Assembly (NCBI GenBank): GCA_946187035.1
Contig: CAMHPQ010000008.1
Coordinates: 1 to 37,690, forward strand
Origin: an uncultured Clostridia bacterium
Lineage (GTDB): Bacteria > Bacillota > Clostridia > Oscillospirales > Oscillospiraceae
Direction of reading: 5' to 3'
Length of the DNA: 37,690 nucleotides
The notes beneath the pieces are model-generated. The model saw only the letters and a list, made by a program, of their open reading frames with translations, was not told the DNA's origin and ran no database searches. Positions 7,571 through 13,740 of the stretch are shown here, in pieces. The position numbers and the translations under genes are program-made. Every line of letters begins with the position of its first letter. The first letter of the stretch is position 1.

Positions 7571-8782
7571 ATGGATCAGGATTTGCGGAAAACCAAACAT
7601 CTGCCGGAGCTTCTGGCTCCGGCAGGGGACATGGAGCGTCTGAAAATGGCGCTCCATTTTGGCGCAGACGCGGTATATCTGGCCGGCGAGCAGTTTGGCA
7701 TGCGGGCCTTTGCGGGGAACTTCACCGAAGACGCGCTGCGGGAAGCTGTGCAGCTGGCCCATGCCGCGGGTGCCCAGGTACACGTGACCTGCAACACGCT
7801 GCCGAGAGATGACGAAATGGCGCAGCTCCCGGCCTTTCTGGAGCTTCTGGAAGACGCAGGAGCGGACGCAGTGATTGCCGCAGACTTTGGCGTTCTGAAG
7901 ATGGTGAAACGCTATGCGCCCCATGTGGCCCTCCATGTGAGCACCCAGTTCGGCGTGGTGAATTCCGCCTCAGCCAATGCACTGCATGATTTTGGCGCCC
8001 AGCGGGTGGTGCTGGCGCGAGAGCTCCATTTGAACGAGATCGCGGCCATTCGGGCGAACACACCCAAGGAACTGGAGCTGGAGGCTTTTGTCCACGGTGC
8101 CATGTGTGTGTCTTTCTCCGGCAGATGCCTGCTTTCCAACTATCTCACCGGCAGAGATGCCAATCGAGGCCGCTGCGCCCAGCCATGCCGTTGGGAGTAC
8201 GGTCTGGTGGAAAAGCAGCGTCCCGGCGAGGTCTACGACATCGTAGAGGACGGCGGCACCTTCGTGTTCAACTCCAGAGATATGCGCATGATCGAGCACC
8301 TTCCGGAGCTTCTGGACGCCGGCATCTCCAGTTTGAAGATCGAGGGCCGGATGAAGAGCGCTTACTATGTGGGCGCAGTCACCAACGCCTACTGTCACGC
8401 AATCGACGATGTAAAGCAGGGGAGAGGTGTAGATCCCGTGTGGATCAGGGAGACCGAGCAGATCAGCCATCGACCTTACAGCACGGGATTCTATTTCGGC
8501 GAGCCCGGACAATATACCTCCGAATCCGCCTACTTCTCCGGCGCGGAATTCTGCGCTGTGGTAGAGGAGAACGGCATGCTCACCCAGCGGAATCGATTTT
8601 TCGCAGGGGAGACCCTGGAGCTGGTTACAAGGGACCATCCGCCGATCCGTTTCACGGCACAGGATATGCGAGACGAGGAAGGAACGCCCATCGACAGCGT
8701 TCCGCACCCCATGCAGCGGTTTTTCATGCCGCTGCCCATTCCGGCGGAACCGCTCTCTCTGATCCGCAGACCGAAAGAATAA
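7571..8782 (+). CDS. U32-family peptidase-like protein (tRNA hydroxylation type)
   Basis: A 403-residue member of the U32 family, formerly called collagenase-like. Relatives such as TrhP and RlhA are now linked to RNA base hydroxylation (hydroxyuridine in tRNA, hydroxycytidine in 23S rRNA) rather than proteolysis. The N-terminal LPELLAPAGDMERLKMALHFGADAVY is diagnostic, and the family signature is visible in EAFVHGAMCVSFSGRCLLS, followed by more cysteines (GRCAQPCRW) that probably contribute to an iron-sulfur site. The length fits the shorter TrhP-type proteins. No good Shine-Dalgarno sequence precedes ATG 7571, so translation may depend on coupling with mltG, whose stop is 8 bp before. It ends in a terminator shared with the convergent coat gene. 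Confidence 0.88.
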   Translation: MDQDLRKTKHLPELLAPAGDMERLKMALHFGADAVYLAGEQFGMRAFAGNFTEDALREAVQLAHAAGAQVHVTCNTLPRDDEMAQLPAFLELLEDAGADAVIAADFGVLKMVKRYAPHVALHVSTQFGVVNSASANALHDFGAQRVVLARELHLNEIAAIRANTPKELELEAFVHGAMCVSFSGRCLLSNYLTGRDANRGRCAQPCRWEYGLVEKQRPGEVYDIVEDGGTFVFNSRDMRMIEHLPELLDAGISSLKIEGRMKSAYYVGAVTNAYCHAIDDVKQGRGVDPVWIRETEQISHRPYSTGFYFGEPGQYTSESAYFSGAEFCAVVEENGMLTQRNRFFAGETLELVTRDHPPIRFTAQDMRDEEGTPIDSVPHPMQRFFMPLPIPAEPLSLIRRPKE

Positions 8783-8810
8783 AATGCCGGAGACGGAACT
8801 CCGGCATTTT
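8781..8810. terminator. Bidirectional terminator between U32 and cotF-like genes
   Basis: A perfect 12-bp stem (8781-8792 with 8799-8810) begins AAAA and ends TTTT, so it serves both convergent genes. The U32 stop codon overlaps its first bases. Confidence 0.93.
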
Positions 8811-8811
8811 G

Positions 8812-9273
8812 TCAGCTGTACATGTGATTGGTTTTCATATAGTCGTAGATCATCTTTCCGTGGTCCTGCTCCTCACCCTGGATGTGGCCGAGCACCTTGC
8901 GAGTCTGCTCATCCTGGAATTCAAAAATGCAGGTGTTGTAGACCGTGGAGGCGTGCTTCTCGGTGCCGAGGGCGTCGGTGCAGAGATAACAGTCGTTTTT
9001 CTTGTCCGGCGTCTCGGCGGTACCATAGGTCTGGGTGAAGGTGGGCAGCGCCTGTGCGCCGCCGGCAGGGGGCTGGGGAACGTTGCCGTTCTCGATCTGG
9101 GTCAAAGTATCCAGATGCTGCTGTTCGATCTGCGCGATTCTGGCGAAGAGGCCCTTGAGCTGGCCGTCCACTGCGTTTGCCGCGCCCTTGGAGTACTTCT
9201 CGATGCAAAGCTGCTCCTGGCCTTTGAGTTCTTTGAGCAGGGTCTGTTCCTTCTGGGTCAGTTGTGCGTTCAA
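8812..9273 (-). CDS. CotF-like spore coat / ferritin-like protein
   Basis: A helical protein of 153 residues with a CotF-type C-terminal domain: CYLCTDALGTEKHASTVYN followed by a helix ending EEQDHGKMIYDYMKTNHMYS. The E..H spacing in KHASTVYN and EEQDHG resembles the ferritin-like four-helix fold of this family. In spore-formers such proteins are coat components or abundant mother-cell proteins. The N-terminal half is a coiled-coil-like helix (LTQKEQTLLKELKGQEQLC), with a Pro/Gly-rich link near residues 63-75. Start: the frame stays open to 9303, but GAGGTGATT placed six bases before TTG 9273-9271 indicates a TTG start. I see no convincing sigma-E or sigma-K promoter upstream. Confidence 0.8.
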   Translation of the reverse strand: MNAQLTQKEQTLLKELKGQEQLCIEKYSKGAANAVDGQLKGLFARIAQIEQQHLDTLTQIENGNVPQPPAGGAQALPTFTQTYGTAETPDKKNDCYLCTDALGTEKHASTVYNTCIFEFQDEQTRKVLGHIQGEEQDHGKMIYDYMKTNHMYS

Positions 9274-9333
9274 TATAATCACCTCGAGAAAAGCTTGCCC
9301 CAAACCTGCTGCTTTTAACCCTGTTTGGAATAT

Positions 9334-9351
9334 TTTTAATTTGAATTAAAA
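9334..9351. repeat. AT-only palindrome upstream of the tRNA promoter
   Basis: TTTTAATT-TG-AATTAAAA is a perfect 8-bp inverted repeat ending 6 bp before the tRNA -35 box. It sits where an RNA polymerase UP element would, and it is also a possible operator. Confidence 0.55.
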
Positions 9352-9357
9352 TTTCTC

Positions 9358-9386
9358 TTGACAAATGGCTCGCAAAATGTTATATT
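9358..9386 (+). promoter_or_regulatory. Promoter of the tRNA array
   Basis: A perfect TTGACA (9358-9363), 17 bp, then TATATT (9381-9386), with AT-rich DNA upstream. The first tRNA begins 34 bp downstream. This is typical of a strong stable-RNA promoter. Confidence 0.88.
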
Positions 9387-9420
9387 CGATAAGCTGAATT
9401 GTCGGAAGGACAGCCCATAT

Positions 9421-9494
9421 GCGGGTGTAGTTCAATGGTAGAACACCAGCCTTCCAAGCTGGATACGTGGGTTCGATTCCCATCACCCGCTCCA
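9421..9494 (+). tRNA. tRNA-Gly (anticodon TCC)
   Basis: Acceptor stem GCGGGTG/CACCCGC pairs fully. The anticodon stem-loop is CCAGC-CTTCCAA-GCTGG with anticodon TCC, the T loop contains GTTCGATTC, the discriminator is T and CCA is encoded. It is first in the array. Confidence 0.95.
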
Positions 9495-9523
9495 GCACAG
9501 CAGCTGAATGCAGTTGCATATAT

Positions 9524-9600
<77 letters not shown>

Positions 9601-9606
9601 TGTTAT

Positions 9607-9684
<78 letters not shown>

Positions 9685-9689
9685 CACAG

Positions 9690-9717
9690 AAGGGATTGGG
9701 AGTAATCCCAATCCCTT
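9690..9717 (+). other. Perfect 12-bp hairpin between tRNA-His and tRNA-Gln
   Basis: AAGGGATTGGGA-GTAA-TCCCAATCCCTT forms a perfect 12-bp stem with a 4-nt loop. No T run follows, so it is either a weak terminator that lowers expression of the last two tRNAs or a structure used in processing. Confidence 0.7.
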
Positions 9718-9734
9718 CAAATTTACGTACACGG

Positions 9735-9808
9735 TGGGACGTAGTGTAACGGTAACACACCAGACTTTGACTCTGATATTGTGGGTTCGAGTCCCGCCGT
9801 CCCAGCCA
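9735..9808 (+). tRNA. tRNA-Gln (anticodon TTG)
   Basis: Acceptor TGGGACG/CGTCCCA pairs fully. The anticodon loop is CTTTGAC (TTG) on a CCAGA/TCTGA stem with one C-A mismatch at its base. The T arm contains GTTCGAGTC, the discriminator is G and CCA is encoded. Confidence 0.93.
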
Positions 9809-9842
9809 CGGCGTCGAAGTGGGCTCACTCCATTCCGCAGCT

Positions 9843-9864
9843 GGGTACAGGCAAGCCTGAACCC
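9843..9864. repeat. Imperfect hairpin after tRNA-Gln
   Basis: GGGTACAGG-CAAG-CCTGAACCC pairs with a single A-A mismatch. It lies in the gap of about 130 bp between tRNA-Gln and tRNA-Lys, which has no ORF with any support. Confidence 0.45.
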
Positions 9865-9899
9865 ACCGGCTCCATATCCGTTTCCCCACTTCTCCTTTC

Positions 9900-9925
9900 A
9901 AAAACAAATCTGTCGATTTGTTTTT
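9900..9925 (+). terminator. AT-rich hairpin upstream of tRNA-Lys
   Basis: A perfect 11-bp stem AAAAACAAATC/GATTTGTTTTT closes a TGTC loop and ends in T5. It could terminate the upstream transcript, but the stem is weak and tRNA-Lys follows 14 bp later. Confidence 0.5.
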
Positions 9926-9939
9926 GTGGTTTTCCGTAT

Positions 9940-10015
9940 GCCCCAGTAGCTCAGCAGGCAGAGCACCTGCCTTTTAAGCAGGGTGTCCGGGGTTCGAATC
10001 CCCGCTGGAGCACCA
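9940..10015 (+). tRNA. tRNA-Lys (anticodon TTT)
   Basis: The anticodon stem-loop is CCTGC-CTTTTAA-GCAGG with anticodon TTT. The T arm is CCGGGGTTCGAATCCCCG, the discriminator is A, and CCA is encoded at 10013-10015. The acceptor is GCCCCAG against CTGGAGC, leaving a C3-A70 mismatch. A3-G70 replacement of either base would restore pairing. The mismatched A70 (10009) lies in the 63-bp segment that is repeated downstream. Confidence 0.93.
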
Positions 10016-10048
10016 AAAAGAACAGTCACCGTCAGGTGGCTGTTTTTT
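9986..10048 (+). repeat. 63-bp direct repeat, copy 1 (tRNA-Lys 3' end plus terminator)
   Basis: Identical to 10140-10202 by direct reading. It contains the T arm, the acceptor 3' strand, CCA and the downstream terminator. Confidence 0.93.
10022..10048 (+). terminator. Terminator of tRNA-Lys
   Basis: ACAGTCACC-GTCA-GGTGGCTGT forms a 9-bp stem with one T-G pair, followed by T6. Confidence 0.9.
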
Positions 10049-10060
10049 ACTGTCTGAAAA

Positions 10061-10081
10061 GGATTCGAACCCACGGACACC
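10061..10081 (-). repeat. Inverted copy of the tRNA-Lys T-arm region
   Basis: The reverse complement of 10061-10081 matches tRNA-Lys 9982-10001 except for one inserted T. It is too short to be a tRNA. Confidence 0.75.
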
Positions 10082-10102
10082 AAATTTTACGAAGTAAAAT
10101 TT
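10082..10102. repeat. Perfect hairpin 1 with GAA loop
   Basis: AAATTTTAC-GAA-GTAAAATTT, a 9-bp perfect stem, inside the 91-bp spacer of the tRNA-Lys direct repeat. Confidence 0.85.
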
Positions 10103-10119
10103 TCAAATCCAGCCGCAGC

Positions 10120-10142
10120 GGATGCCGCCGAAGGCGGCATCC
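10120..10142. repeat. Perfect hairpin 2 with GAA loop
   Basis: GGATGCCGCC-GAA-GGCGGCATCC, a 10-bp perfect stem with the same GAA loop as hairpin 1. Its right arm runs 3 bp into the second copy of the direct repeat. Confidence 0.88.
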
Positions 10143-10202
10143 GGGGTTCGAATCCCCGCTGGAGCACCAAAAAGAACAGTCACCGTCAGGTGGCTGTTTT
10201 TT
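10140..10202 (+). pseudogene. Partial tRNA-Lys copy (3' end and terminator only)
   Basis: A second exact 63-bp copy of the 3' part of tRNA-Lys with its terminator, offset by 154 bp. The D arm, anticodon arm and 5' acceptor strand are absent, so it cannot be a working tRNA. Fragments of this kind are the usual footprint of an element that integrates at a tRNA 3' end, and a local duplication is the alternative. The second terminator is at 10176-10202 and is probably still active. Confidence 0.8.
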
Positions 10203-10247
10203 TATTTATGTTTGGTTTAACTGAACTGTTATCGAAATCTTCTGAGG

Positions 10248-10276
10248 TTGCGGGGATGGGTTCTTTGTGGTATTCT
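10248..10276 (+). promoter_or_regulatory. Promoter of the 284-aa unknown gene
   Basis: TTGCGG (10248-10253), 17 bp, then TATTCT (10271-10276), with an extended -10 TGG just before. It lies 38 bp ahead of ATG 10315 and overlaps the upstream open frame, which argues against any earlier start. Confidence 0.6.
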
Positions 10277-10314
10277 GTAAAAAACAAATTGTCATCCATT
10301 CGGGAGGTTTCATT

Positions 10315-11169
10315 ATGGGCTGTTGGGGGATGGGGCTTGCGCAGAGCGACGAGTTTTTGGAGGTCTATGATTCCTTTCTGGAGGAATATGACCGTGGCGG
10401 CGAGCCTGCTGAGGTTCGGGAAAAGATTCTGTCTGATTATATGGAACAGTTCGGCGCCGATGACCCGATTCTGCATGATGTGTGGTTTGCGCTGGCCAAG
10501 GCGGAGTGGATGATCGGCATCCAGTCTGAAAAGGTCTTGCGCCGTGTTCAGGACATCATTGAGAGCGGAGAGAATCTTGTCTTTTATCAGGAGCTGGGAG
10601 CGGACAAGCGGGACCTCTCTGCGCGAAAGAAGAACCTGAATGCGTTCTGGATAAAGCTCTCAACGCCGCGTGAAAAGCCGAGGAAGCGAAAGCTGCCTGC
10701 AAAAGAAAAAATCCTTCCGCCGCTGGAGCCCGGCGATGTGATTTCCTATCCGGTGGAGGGCGGCAGACGCGTGGCGGTGATTTTGGATCGTTTTAAATCA
10801 CACTTTTGGATTGAGGGGTATTATTGTTGTATCCTCCAACGAACGTTTGACCGGAATGATCTGAAGACGTTGCAGTTGCTGGATGAAGAAGTCGCGCGTG
10901 TGGGACTTTACAACGCATACGCCTTCCTGCCGCCATCCAGCGTTCGGAAAATTGACCACATCTCAGTATTGGATCATCTATATGAACGGCATTTCTCCAG
11001 CGGCCATCAGATCATATTGATCGACGGAGAGAGAAAGGATTTCTTTTTGAATCGTCAAAATGCAGAACCCTTCTCTTTATCGGAACTGCTAGCAGCAAAG
11101 CGAGTCCCGAAAAGGTTGAAAAAAGAAATCGGCTATGAGATGGTAAGTGAACTTACCCTTTACCCATAG
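10315..11169 (+). CDS. Protein of unknown function, MGCWG N-terminus
   Basis: A 284-residue cytoplasmic protein. The start at 10315 is set by GGGAGG at 10302-10307; the frame is open further upstream, but that part overlaps the promoter. The N-terminal region (about 1-95), starting MGCWGMGLAQSDEF, resembles DUF4259-like proteins, which begin MGxWG and are helical. Residues of about 115-135 are very basic (KPRKRKLPAKEK) and look like a linker. After this comes a beta-rich domain starting PLEPGDVISYPVEGGRRVAVIL, reminiscent of small SH3-like barrels. There is no signal peptide or membrane segment. The gene is single, between its own promoter and a strong terminator, next to the rearranged tRNA-Lys locus. 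Whether it came in by transfer is open, and I cannot give a function. Confidence 0.78.
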   Translation: MGCWGMGLAQSDEFLEVYDSFLEEYDRGGEPAEVREKILSDYMEQFGADDPILHDVWFALAKAEWMIGIQSEKVLRRVQDIIESGENLVFYQELGADKRDLSARKKNLNAFWIKLSTPREKPRKRKLPAKEKILPPLEPGDVISYPVEGGRRVAVILDRFKSHFWIEGYYCCILQRTFDRNDLKTLQLLDEEVARVGLYNAYAFLPPSSVRKIDHISVLDHLYERHFSSGHQIILIDGERKDFFLNRQNAEPFSLSELLAAKRVPKRLKKEIGYEMVSELTLYP

Positions 11170-11180
11170 AACATCTATGA

Positions 11181-11209
11181 AAAAAAGACCGCCGTCGGCG
11201 GTCTTTTTT
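11181..11209. terminator. Bidirectional terminator between unknown gene and asnA
   Basis: A 13-bp perfect stem, AAAAAAGACCGCC/GGCGGTCTTTTTT, with loop GTC. A6 and T6 arms make it functional in both directions for the convergent genes. Confidence 0.95.
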
Positions 11210-11249
11210 CATATAGAATTATGAAACAGAAGTCAAGAGACGGCTGGGT

Positions 11250-12263
11250 TTACAGCAGCTTGATTCCTGCTTCCTTGCAGGCCTCCAGCGTCTCGGCGTC
11301 CCAGACGGAGGACTGAACCTCGCCGATGTGCGCTTTGCCAAGGAGCAGCATGGACAGACGACTCTGGCCGATACCGCCGCCGATGGTCTGGGGCAACTCA
11401 CCGTTTAAGAGCATCTTGTGATAGGTGAGCTCTCTGCGGTCATCGCAGCCGGCGATGGTCAGCTGCTTGTCCATGGTCTCGGGATCTACGCGGATGCCCA
11501 TGGAGGAGAGCTCGAAGGCGCAGTCCAGCAGCTCGTCCCAGTAGAGCAGGTCGCCGTTCAGATTCCAGTCGTCGTAGTCCGGGGAGCGACCATCGTGCTT
11601 CTGTCCGGATTTCAGCGCCCCGCCGATGCCGATCAGGAAAGCGGTGTGATGCTCCTTCAGGAAGTCGTGCTCCCGCTCCTTGGGCGTTTTGTCCGGCCAG
11701 CGATCCTCCAGCTCCTGGGTAGTGACGAAGGTGACGGTGGAGCTCAGCTCCGGCAGCTGCTTCAGCTGGGGATAGATGGCGTGAAGGGTGCGCTGGGTCT
11801 CTGTGACCGCGGTGGCGATATCCATGACCGTGCTCTTGAGATAGTCCAGGTTACGATCCTTCATCTCGATCACCTTTTCCCAGTCCCACTGATCCACATA
11901 GACCGAGTGCAGGTTGTCCAACACGTCCTCATCCCGGCGGATGGCGTTCATGTCGGTATACAGGCCTTTTCCCGGATAGAAATCGTAGAGATGCAGCGCC
12001 ATGCGCTTCCATTTTGCCAGAGACTGCACCACCTGCGCATCACGGCCAATGTTGGGAATGTCGAAGGAGACCGGGCGCTCATAGCCGTTCAGATTGTCGT
12101 TCAGGCCGGTGCGCTCTTCCACGAACAGCGGGGCGGAGACGCGATAGAGATTCAGATTGGCGGCCAGCTGATCCTCAAACAGACGTTTCAACAGGCCGAT
12201 GGCCTTTTGGGTGTCGTAGGTGTTCAGAAGGCTTTTGTATCCGGCAGGGATGATGGTGTTCAT
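11250..12263 (-). CDS. asnA: Aspartate-ammonia ligase
   Basis: A 337-residue ammonia-dependent asparagine synthetase, making asparagine from aspartate, ammonia and ATP (giving AMP). It belongs to the class II aminoacyl-tRNA synthetase fold. Recognisable blocks: the start MNTIIPAGYKSLLNTYDTQKAI, LFVEERTGLNDNLNGYERPVSFDI, WKRMALHLYDFYPGKGLYTDMNAIRRDE, VYVDQWDWEKVI and the C-terminal GGGIGQSRLSMLLLGKAHIGEVQ. The length matches the family (about 330). The start overlaps the stop of the DUF4364 gene by four bases (ATGA), so the two are translationally coupled from one promoter. No T-box leader is visible in the short 5' leader, so there is no sign of asparagine-tRNA control. Confidence 0.97.
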   Translation of the reverse strand: MNTIIPAGYKSLLNTYDTQKAIGLLKRLFEDQLAANLNLYRVSAPLFVEERTGLNDNLNGYERPVSFDIPNIGRDAQVVQSLAKWKRMALHLYDFYPGKGLYTDMNAIRRDEDVLDNLHSVYVDQWDWEKVIEMKDRNLDYLKSTVMDIATAVTETQRTLHAIYPQLKQLPELSSTVTFVTTQELEDRWPDKTPKEREHDFLKEHHTAFLIGIGGALKSGQKHDGRSPDYDDWNLNGDLLYWDELLDCAFELSSMGIRVDPETMDKQLTIAGCDDRRELTYHKMLLNGELPQTIGGGIGQSRLSMLLLGKAHIGEVQSSVWDAETLEACKEAGIKLL

Positions 12264-12793
12264 TTGGAGTCCTCGCTTTCGGTCAAAACATTGACGATCT
12301 TGTGATAGATGGCTTCTGCGTCAGCGCGGAAGGCATTTTCCATGGTTTCAGCAGTCTGTTCGTTAGATGCCAGCAGCCGCAGCTCCAGAAACGGACTGAC
12401 CCCATCAGACACAGAGAGATGCACCGTACACAGACCGTCGTCATCCATGGTGTGCTCGGCGGTAATCAGGGCGGCCCTGCGCATTTTTGCGGCCAGTGGA
12501 GCGGTCAGCTTCAATGCCTTGGATCGCACGGAGTAGGGGATGCTGCTGCCCACGGCCTCTACGTTCTGACGGCCCAGATCAGTGATCTGATACTTGTGAT
12601 TCTGTTCGGTGATTTGGCCGCTCTCTGTGAGCTCTGCCAGACAGTCGGAGTAGTCAAAATAGCCGATCCCGTCGTCGCAGAAGACAAGATCCGACAGCGT
12701 CAGTTCATCCACCGGCGCAGGCAGCTCGTTGAGCACAAAGAGAATCAGAATCTTGATATCCAGTTTTTCGTGGATAAAACCATAACGTTCCAT
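12260..12793 (-). CDS. DUF4364 family protein (winged-helix-like)
   Basis: A 177-residue protein typical of clostridial DUF4364. The N-terminal part (LDIKILILFVLNELPAPVDELTLSDLVF, then YSDCLAELTESGQITEQNHKYQITDLGRQNVE) reads as a winged helix with a wing around residues 60-75, like PadR/MarR-type regulators. The C-terminal half is a separate alpha/beta domain of about 100 residues. A regulatory role is likely from the fold, and no target is known. It is the first gene of a two-gene operon with asnA and could regulate it. GAGGTT lies just before the start. Confidence 0.82.
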   Translation of the reverse strand: MERYGFIHEKLDIKILILFVLNELPAPVDELTLSDLVFCDDGIGYFDYSDCLAELTESGQITEQNHKYQITDLGRQNVEAVGSSIPYSVRSKALKLTAPLAAKMRRAALITAEHTMDDDGLCTVHLSVSDGVSPFLELRLLASNEQTAETMENAFRADAEAIYHKIVNVLTESEDSK

Positions 12794-12822
12794 GGTATAA
12801 CCTCACTTTAACACGATGTATC

Positions 12823-12851
12823 ATTATAGCGCATCCCGGGGCCAACGTCAA
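12823..12851 (-). promoter_or_regulatory. Sigma-A promoter of the DUF4364-asnA operon
   Basis: On the reverse strand TTGACG (12851-12846), 17 bp, then TATAAT (12828-12823), about 30 bp before the start codon. Confidence 0.88.
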
Positions 12852-12901
12852 CCGATGGTGCCGGATTTTTCCATAAAAACCGCACATTTGCGCCACTGAC
12901 G

Positions 12902-12909
12902 CATAGACT
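12902..12909 (+). promoter_or_regulatory. Possible mother-cell (sigma-E/K-like) -10 box
   Basis: CATAGACT fits the CATANNNT pattern of sporulation mother-cell promoters, with CAC at 12883-12885, 16 bp upstream, as a possible sigma-K type -35. No sigma-A promoter is visible for the gene at 12951. Such short patterns occur by chance, hence the low confidence. Confidence 0.3.
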
Positions 12910-12950
12910 GTAAGGAAGCTTGCTTCAAATCTTCGCAAGGAGGTCAAGTT

Positions 12951-13736
12951 ATGCCAGACAGAATTGTGCCCGGCCCGGTGGAGGGCGACGCCGCCATTCG
13001 GGAGGCGGTCTGTGTACACACCAGAAAGGTTTTTGACGGATGCCGGGATAAAGATTGTGTGGAGGATCTGCGCCTGTACCCGACGCTCTCGTCACAGGCT
13101 CTGATCGAGTCGGCGTTCAGCGTGCGTCCCAGATCGGCGGAGCTGCTTTACGCCCATGTAGACGTGCAGGAGATCACCTTTAATCGCGGCTATTACACTG
13201 TGGACGTCACGTATTTCTACCGCATCACCGGTGAGACTTACCCCAGAGGAGAGACGGTCACGGGCCTCTCGGTGTTCAACAAGCGCGTGATGCTTTTCGG
13301 CAGCGAGGCCAGCGCCAAGGTCTACAGCTCCGTCGATACCGATTCCGCCGCAGATGCGGGGCTTCCCATCGGCGTGGTGGAGTCGGTGGATCCCATCTGC
13401 CTGCACATGAAACTGACAGAAAACGAGACGCCCTCTGAGGATACGCCGGAGATTCAGATTCCGGAACGGATTCTGGACATCTTCGGGGAGGAACTGGTGT
13501 TGACGGAGCAGAGCCGAAATGTCTATGCGACTATCGGCCAGTTCTCCATCATTCGTCTGGAGCGGGATACCCAGCTTCTGCTGCCGGCCTACGACTACTG
13601 CATCCCGGAGAAGTCCTGCGAGGGCACCACGGAGGACGATCCCTGCGCCATGTTCAGCCGGATCGAGTTTCCCACGGAGGAATTCTTCCCGCCCGACACC
13701 GTCACCGAGGAGGAGAACTACCGCAGTCTCAGATGA
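12951..13736 (+). CDS. Conserved protein of unknown function with Cys motifs
   Basis: A 261-residue protein with a very strong ribosome site (AAGGAGGTC, 12937-12945). It has no signal peptide or membrane helix. Two Cys-bearing segments stand out: CVHTRKVFDGCRDKDCVEDLRLYP near residues 20-43, and YDYCIPEKSCEG with DDPCAMFSRIEFPTEEFFPP near the C-terminus. The middle is beta-rich (VDVQEITFNRGYYTVDVTYFYRI). I recognise the overall type as a protein found repeatedly in Clostridia without an assigned function, but I cannot name a family. A possible mother-cell -10 box upstream and the spoIIIA operon directly downstream hint at sporulation or a coat role. This is inference only. It ends in its own strong terminator, so it is not part of spoIIIA. 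Confidence 0.75.
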   Translation: MPDRIVPGPVEGDAAIREAVCVHTRKVFDGCRDKDCVEDLRLYPTLSSQALIESAFSVRPRSAELLYAHVDVQEITFNRGYYTVDVTYFYRITGETYPRGETVTGLSVFNKRVMLFGSEASAKVYSSVDTDSAADAGLPIGVVESVDPICLHMKLTENETPSEDTPEIQIPERILDIFGEELVLTEQSRNVYATIGQFSIIRLERDTQLLLPAYDYCIPEKSCEGTTEDDPCAMFSRIEFPTEEFFPPDTVTEEENYRSLR

Positions 13737-13740
13737 TCCG

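Noticed and set aside
10204..11169. Integrase or mobile element near the tRNA-Lys repeat
   Set aside because: No recombinase, transposase or phage-like protein is encoded in the neighbouring frames. Only the footprint-like repeat is present.
12794..12850. T-box riboswitch upstream of the asnA operon
   Set aside because: The leader is only about 25 bases and has no specifier stem or T-box sequence.
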